From an uncultured Rhodospirillales bacterium (GTDB lineage Bacteria; Pseudomonadota; Alphaproteobacteria; Rhodospirillales; 2-02-FULL-58-16): a stretch of 9,652 bases of DNA. Shown here piece after piece: positions 6,564-9,652 of the stretch. A program made the translations under genes and the position numbers. Where the stretch lies: the NCBI GenBank assembly GCA_913053795.1, contig CAJXGZ010000068.1, forward strand, positions 1 through 9,652. Reading direction: 5' to 3'. Within the stretch, counting starts at the first letter, position 1, and each line of letters opens with the position of its first letter. Below the pieces are notes generated by a model that saw only the letters and a program-made list of their open reading frames with translations, was not told the DNA's origin and ran no database searches.

Positions 6564-6583
6564 ATCGTATGTGCATCGTATGT
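6564..6583 (+). repeat. 9-base direct repeat with 11-base period upstream of skp
   Basis: ATCGTATGT occurs at 6564-6572 and 6575-6583, about one helical turn apart. The first copy overlaps the dyad ATACG-tgat-CGTAT (6557-6570). It lies 26-46 bases before the skp start. Such spacing suits two protein-binding half sites on one face of the DNA, but no known operator is recognised, and short repeats of this size can arise by chance. Confidence 0.35.
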
Positions 6584-6598
6584 CTGACTCAGAACACT

Positions 6599-6603
6599 AG
6601 GAG
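6599..6603 (+). promoter_or_regulatory. Ribosome-binding site for skp (decides the TTG start)
   Basis: AGGAG lies six bases before TTG 6610, which is ideal spacing. It supports the TTG as the true start even though no ATG is near, and the resulting N-terminus MKRFYNLLGF opens a proper signal peptide. Confidence 0.75.
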
Positions 6604-6609
6604 TTCAAG

Positions 6610-7335
6610 TTGAAAAGATTTTATAATTTATTGGGTTTCACGTTTTTATCAGCCGTGATTCTCTCTTTCACCGTTGATCCAGCGTTCGCTCAGGACAAAG
6701 CCGCGCCGGCTAAGTCTCCAGCCAAGGCCTCCACTAAGAAGAAGGCCAAGCCCCTTCCACCCAAGGGCGATGAGGTTCAGCCCATCACCTTAAACATCGC
6801 CGTTGTTGATGTTGACTCCATTCGCCGTCAGGCCAAGGTCGTTAATAACATCGGCCTTCAAATTAAAAAAATCCGGGAAACTTTTCAGGCCGTGATCACC
6901 AAAGATGAGAAGAAACTGCGCGAAAGCCAGGATGAGCTGAGAAGGCAGGAAGCCATTCTTGCGGAAGACGCCTTCAAGGAAAACGTCAAGAAATTTCAAA
7001 AAAAACTTCAAGCCGTTCAGATAAAGGTTCAACAACTCAAACAGCAACTGGCTAAAGCTCAAGGCGAGTCCATGAGAAAGGTTGAGATGACCCTTAACGA
7101 GATTATCGATGATTTGGTCGTGGAGCTGAACTTGCACTTGGTTTTTCGCCGGGAGCCCGTTGTTTACTATAACCAGGGTCTTGACATCACCAAGTTGGTT
7201 CTTGAGCGCCTGGATAAGAAATTACCGTCCTTGAAGCTGCCCGCCGTGAAAATTCCCACCGGCAAACTCAAGGCGAAGGCCAAACCCAAAGCCAAACCCA
7301 AAGCCAAGGCCAAGGCTCCGGCGGCCAAGAAGTAG
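6610..7335 (+). CDS. skp: OmpH/Skp family periplasmic chaperone with lysine-rich extensions
   Basis: Skp (OmpH) proteins are periplasmic trimeric holdase chaperones that carry unfolded outer-membrane proteins to the BAM complex; the gene right after bamA is the family's usual place. The 241 residues comprise a signal peptide (basic MKR, hydrophobic 5-20, probable cut after AFA at 27), a Lys/Ala/Pro-rich linker at about 28-58, the short beta strand LNIAVVDVDSI at 61-71, a long charged coiled coil at about 85-170 that would form the tentacle, and a second beta/helix part (HLVFRREPVVYYNQGLDIT, 176-194) that closes the body domain. The tail 218-241 alternates lysine with Ala/Pro. E. coli Skp is about 161 residues, so both ends are extended here. 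Family assignment rests on the core pattern and context; the two cationic extensions are unusual. Confidence 0.9.
   Translation: MKRFYNLLGFTFLSAVILSFTVDPAFAQDKAAPAKSPAKASTKKKAKPLPPKGDEVQPITLNIAVVDVDSIRRQAKVVNNIGLQIKKIRETFQAVITKDEKKLRESQDELRRQEAILAEDAFKENVKKFQKKLQAVQIKVQQLKQQLAKAQGESMRKVEMTLNEIIDDLVVELNLHLVFRREPVVYYNQGLDITKLVLERLDKKLPSLKLPAVKIPTGKLKAKAKPKAKPKAKAKAPAAKK
7279..7302 (+). repeat. Tandem 12-base repeat in the skp tail
   Basis: GCCAAACCCAAA occurs twice head to tail (7279-7290 and 7291-7302), flanked by further related AAG/GCC codons. It encodes the alternating Lys-Pro/Lys-Ala tail of the Skp homologue. Low-complexity repeats of this sort change copy number easily by slippage, in steps that keep the reading frame. 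Confidence 0.75.
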
Positions 7336-7388
7336 CTTTCGGGTGGATAGAATCTAACATATGGCGCCCCGATTCTGGAAACCAGGAA

Positions 7389-8411
7389 ATGACGGATAAG
7401 CGTTTCTATACCGCTTCGGGGCCTTTCACCCTTCATCAACTGGCGGAGACCTGCGGCGCGGAAATTGGCGAAGACGTCGCCGCGGACGCCCTTTACCATG
7501 ATGTGGCGCCCCTTGACGACGCCGGCGCCAAGGATGTCAGCTTTTTCGATAACAAGCTATATGCCGAAAGCTTCGCCGCCAGCTCCGCCGGCGCCTGTCT
7601 CGTTCACCCCTCCCTCGCCGGCAAGGCCCCCAAGGGCATGGCTTTGCTGTTATGCGGCGAGCCCTACCGCGGATACGCCAAGGTGGCGCGGCTTTTTTAT
7701 CCGGCGCCCCGGCTTGAGCCCGTCATTTCCCGCAGCGCCATTATCGAAGACACCGCCGTTGTCGGCGAAGGATGCCGCGTCGACGCCGGCGCCTATATTT
7801 CACACCGGGTTGAAATCGGCGCCAATTGCCACATCGGGGCCAACGTGGCGATTGGCGAGGGGGTGGTCATCGGCGGCGCATGCCTCATCAAGCCGAACGC
7901 CACCCTCGCTTACTGTATCTTAGGGGCGCGCGTCACCATTCACGCCGGGGCCCGCATTGGCCAGGACGGCTTTGGCTTCGCCTTGGGGCCTGAAGGGCAT
8001 CTCAAGGTGCCCCAGCTTGGCCGCGTTATCATCGAGGACGATGTTGAAATCGGCGCCAACGCCACCATCGATAGAGGCTCAGGACCCGACACCCTTGTCG
8101 GCGCCGGGACAAAAATTGATAATCTCGTCCAATTGGCTCATAACGTTAAGATCGGACGGGGGTGCGTGATTGTCTCGCAAGTGGGAATTTCGGGCAGCAC
8201 CAATGTTGGCGACGGCGCAATCATGGCCGGGCAGGCCGGCTTGACCGGTCATCTCACCATCGGCGCCGGGGCTAAGATCGCCGCGCAAAGCGGCGTCATG
8301 CGGGACGTCGAGCCCGGTGAGGAAGTAGGCGGATCGCCTGCCAAGCCGGTGCGCGAATGGCTTAAGGGCGTGGCCACCCTGGAGCGCATCGTTAGAAAAA
8401 AGGGCGGTTAG
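7389..8411 (+). CDS. lpxD: UDP-3-O-(3-hydroxyacyl)glucosamine N-acyltransferase
   Basis: LpxD transfers a (R)-3-hydroxyacyl chain from acyl carrier protein to the 2-amino group of UDP-3-O-acylglucosamine, the third step of lipid A synthesis. The 340 residues are of normal length. The N-terminal uridine-binding domain (about 1-105) starts with the alphaproteobacterial-type MTDKRFYTASGPFTLHQLAE. From about 112 to 310 hexapeptide repeats ([IV]-G-x-x-x pattern) form the left-handed beta helix. The segment HAGARIGQDGFGF (185-197) and NLVQLAHNVKIG (245-256) mark the active site; H251 matches the catalytic histidine H239 of E. coli by my alignment from memory. A short C-terminal helix ends in RIVRKKGG. 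The ATG has AGGA very close (7384-7387), so the ribosome-binding site is poor, but the N-terminus fits the family. It follows skp by 53 bases and precedes fabZ by three. Confidence 0.97.
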   Translation: MTDKRFYTASGPFTLHQLAETCGAEIGEDVAADALYHDVAPLDDAGAKDVSFFDNKLYAESFAASSAGACLVHPSLAGKAPKGMALLLCGEPYRGYAKVARLFYPAPRLEPVISRSAIIEDTAVVGEGCRVDAGAYISHRVEIGANCHIGANVAIGEGVVIGGACLIKPNATLAYCILGARVTIHAGARIGQDGFGFALGPEGHLKVPQLGRVIIEDDVEIGANATIDRGSGPDTLVGAGTKIDNLVQLAHNVKIGRGCVIVSQVGISGSTNVGDGAIMAGQAGLTGHLTIGAGAKIAAQSGVMRDVEPGEEVGGSPAKPVREWLKGVATLERIVRKKGG

Positions 8412-8414
8412 GAA

Positions 8415-8888
8415 ATGGATATGAACGCAGACGCCAAAAAATCAACAACCTTTGACGTTGAACGCATCATGGACCTGATACCCCATCGATACCCTTTCCT
8501 GATGATTGACAGGATGATCGATGTGGTCCCCGGAAAAAGCGCCGTCGGCATTAAGAACGTCTCCATTAACGAGCCGTTCTTCCAGGGTCATTTTCCGTCC
8601 AAGCCCATCATGCCCGGCGTCCTGATCGTCGAGGCCATGGCCCAGACGGCGGGGGCCTTGGTTATCTACACCAACGGCCAAAACTCGGAAAACACCTTTG
8701 TCTATTTCATGTCGGTGGAGCAGGCGCGCTTTCGCAAACCCATAACGCCGGGCGACTGCATCCATCTTCACGTTGAAAAACAACAAAGCCGCGGCGATGT
8801 CTGGAAGTTCAAGGGAGAAGCCATGGTTGACGGCGTCCTGATGGCCGAGGCCGTCTACACCGCGATGATCGTGGAAAAAGACAAATGA
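8415..8888 (+). CDS. fabZ: 3-hydroxyacyl-[acyl-carrier-protein] dehydratase FabZ
   Basis: FabZ dehydrates (R)-3-hydroxyacyl-ACP to trans-2-enoyl-ACP in fatty-acid elongation, and so competes with LpxA and LpxD for the same acyl donor. The 157 residues form a single hot-dog fold. IPHRYPFLMIDRM lies at 22-34. The catalytic histidine is H59 in FFQGHFPSKPIMPG and the catalytic glutamate is E73 in LIVEAMAQTAG, in the usual 14-residue spacing. A second ATG at 8421 is better placed behind AGGA (8410-8413, seven bases), so the true protein may be two residues shorter. The gene starts three bases after lpxD and its stop overlaps the lpxA start as ATGA, a typical translationally coupled lipid A/fatty-acid unit. 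Confidence 0.97.
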   Translation: MDMNADAKKSTTFDVERIMDLIPHRYPFLMIDRMIDVVPGKSAVGIKNVSINEPFFQGHFPSKPIMPGVLIVEAMAQTAGALVIYTNGQNSENTFVYFMSVEQARFRKPITPGDCIHLHVEKQQSRGDVWKFKGEAMVDGVLMAEAVYTAMIVEKDK

Positions 8889-9652
8889 CCGGCATTCATC
8901 CCACGGCCCAAGTCGCCGGCGGGGCCAAGATCGGCGGCAACGTCTCCATCGGCCCTTACTGCGTGATCGGCGCCGATGTTTGCTTGAGCGACGGCGTCAC
9001 CCTTGATTCCCATGTGGTGGTGAGCGGCATCACCAGCATCGGCCCAAATTGCAGGCTGTTTCCCTTCGCCGCCATCGGATCGCAGCCTCAGGATTTGAAG
9101 TACGGCGGCGAGTCCTCGCGCCTTGAGATCGGCTGCAACAACATTATCCGCGAGCACGTCACCATGAACCCCGGCACCGAAGGCGGCGGCATGGTGACGA
9201 GCATCGGCAACAACGGCCTGTTCATGGTCGGCGCCCATGTGGCCCACGACTGCGTCATCGGCGACCATGTGATCATGGTCAACAACGCCACCCTGGCCGG
9301 CCATGTGGTTATTGACGAGTGGGCCATTATCGGCGGCCTTTCGGCGGTGCATCAGTTCGTGCGCATCGGAGAGCGGGCCATGCTGACCGGGCTGGCGGCG
9401 GTTAATATGGATGTTCCGCCGTTCATGATGATTGATCGCGAAGGGAAGTGTGCGACGGTCAACACCGTCGGCATGCGCCGCGCCGGGTTTTCGCCAGTCG
9501 AGCGTCAGGAGATCAAACGGGCGTATCGCCTTCTGTACCGGAATGGTGGGGAGATTGGCGAAAAGCTGGCTGCGCTGGAGCGGGAGATGGAGACCGCTCC
9601 CGGGAAGCGTTTGCTGGCGTTTCTGCAAGCCCCGTCGCGGCGCGGAATCACC
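8885..9652 (+). CDS. lpxA: Acyl-[acyl-carrier-protein]-UDP-N-acetylglucosamine O-acyltransferase (3' end outside window)
   Basis: LpxA adds a (R)-3-hydroxyacyl chain to the 3-OH of UDP-GlcNAc, the first, reversible step of lipid A synthesis in the cytoplasm. The frame runs from ATG 8885 (overlapping the fabZ stop as ATGA) to the last base, giving 256 codons with no stop; the family is usually about 260-270 residues, so only a few codons are missing. It begins MTGIHPTAQVAGGAKIG, continues with left-handed beta-helix hexapeptide repeats to about residue 180, and ends in a helical domain (FSPVERQEIKRAYRLLYR). AHVAHDCVIG contains H121, which aligns with the catalytic H125 of E. coli. NNATLAGH (133-140) and GGLSAVHQFVRIG (150-162) are also conserved. 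G169 aligns with the E. coli acyl-length-ruler residue G173, which suggests a long (about C14) hydroxyacyl donor; this last point is inference. Next outside the window, lpxI or lpxB would be expected. Confidence 0.96.
   Translation, partial: MTGIHPTAQVAGGAKIGGNVSIGPYCVIGADVCLSDGVTLDSHVVVSGITSIGPNCRLFPFAAIGSQPQDLKYGGESSRLEIGCNNIIREHVTMNPGTEGGGMVTSIGNNGLFMVGAHVAHDCVIGDHVIMVNNATLAGHVVIDEWAIIGGLSAVHQFVRIGERAMLTGLAAVNMDVPPFMMIDREGKCATVNTVGMRRAGFSPVERQEIKRAYRLLYRNGGEIGEKLAALEREMETAPGKRLLAFLQAPSRRGIT

Larger units (their letters stand above)
6365..6609 (+). other. Dyad-rich intergenic region between bamA and skp
   Basis: These 245 bases hold no gene I can support. They contain a series of inverted repeats in order: TATGG-tat-CCATA at 6381-6393, a long hairpin at 6397-6459, a 16-base palindrome at 6473-6488, a hairpin at 6501-6518, GGCGCGCGCC at 6528-6537 and ATACG-tgat-CGTAT at 6557-6570. 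None is followed by a clear T-run, so a standard intrinsic terminator is unlikely. No convincing -35/-10 pair was found. The density of G/C-rich stems suggests an intergenic palindromic repeat (REP- or MITE-like), or an RNA processing and stability site separating bamA from skp. The pattern is seen directly; the role is inferred. Confidence 0.6.

Noticed and set aside
6364..6564. Small open frame (66 codons, GTG start) touching the bamA stop
   Set aside because: It runs through the palindromic spacer, has no good ribosome-binding site and no recognisable motif; the overlapping frame at 6422-6613 is equally open, so openness is not evidence of coding.
7349..7376. AGAATC...GATTCT inverted repeat between skp and lpxD as a terminator
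   Set aside because: It is six A/T-rich pairs around a 16-base loop with no T-run, so it is too weak to call.
8855..9628. A 257-residue open frame on the minus strand opposite lpxA
   Set aside because: The + strand encodes a complete LpxA active site and beta-helix pattern. The minus-strand product is His/Ala/Asp-rich and matches nothing I recognise.
1..9652. CRISPR arrays, tRNA or rRNA genes, transposases, phage or defence genes
   Set aside because: None seen. Apart from the bamA-skp spacer the window is filled by ten conserved housekeeping genes with no sign of mobile genes.

Overview
This window is a compact, single-strand block of ten envelope-biogenesis and lipid genes in the order frr (3' end), uppS, cdsA, dxr, rseP, bamA, skp/ompH, lpxD, fabZ, lpxA (5' end and most of the body). 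All ten read on the + strand. The gene order, moderately GC-rich coding DNA, the alphaproteobacterial style of LpxD (N-terminus MTDKRFYTASGPFTL) and the presence of lipid A genes point to a Gram-negative alphaproteobacterium, possibly of a Rhodospirillales-like lineage. The lineage is an inference from gene order and protein style; no marker here fixes the species.

Layout: 2-280 is the C-terminal half of ribosome recycling factor. 281-2863 holds uppS, cdsA and dxr, packed end to end (adjacent stop/start, then overlaps of 8 and 10 bases). A 47-base AT-rich gap with two dyads leads to rseP (2911-4050). A terminator-like hairpin sits exactly on the rseP stop, and bamA follows from a TTG start at 4073. 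The only sizeable non-coding stretch is 6365-6609, between bamA and skp. It is packed with inverted repeats, including a 63-base hairpin, a 16-base perfect palindrome and a related imperfect copy. Then come skp (6610-7335), a 53-base gap, lpxD, fabZ (3 bases after lpxD) and lpxA (4-base ATGA overlap with fabZ). lpxA is still open at the window end.

How the genes work together: Dxr makes the first committed MEP-pathway intermediate, which leads to the isoprenoid precursors that UppS builds into undecaprenyl diphosphate, the peptidoglycan lipid carrier. CdsA supplies CDP-diacylglycerol for phospholipids. FabZ, LpxA and LpxD share the (R)-3-hydroxyacyl-ACP pool: FabZ draws it into fatty-acid elongation, while LpxA and LpxD draw it into lipid A. 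BamA and the Skp-like chaperone fold and insert outer-membrane proteins, and RseP is the site-2 protease typically tied to envelope-stress signalling. The cluster therefore couples membrane lipid, LPS and outer-membrane protein supply.

I do not see an undescribed multi-gene system here; the proteins are all conserved housekeeping families. The parts worth a second look are the dyad-rich bamA-skp spacer, the hairpin on the rseP stop, the AT-rich dyads before rseP, and the lysine-rich extensions of the Skp homologue.
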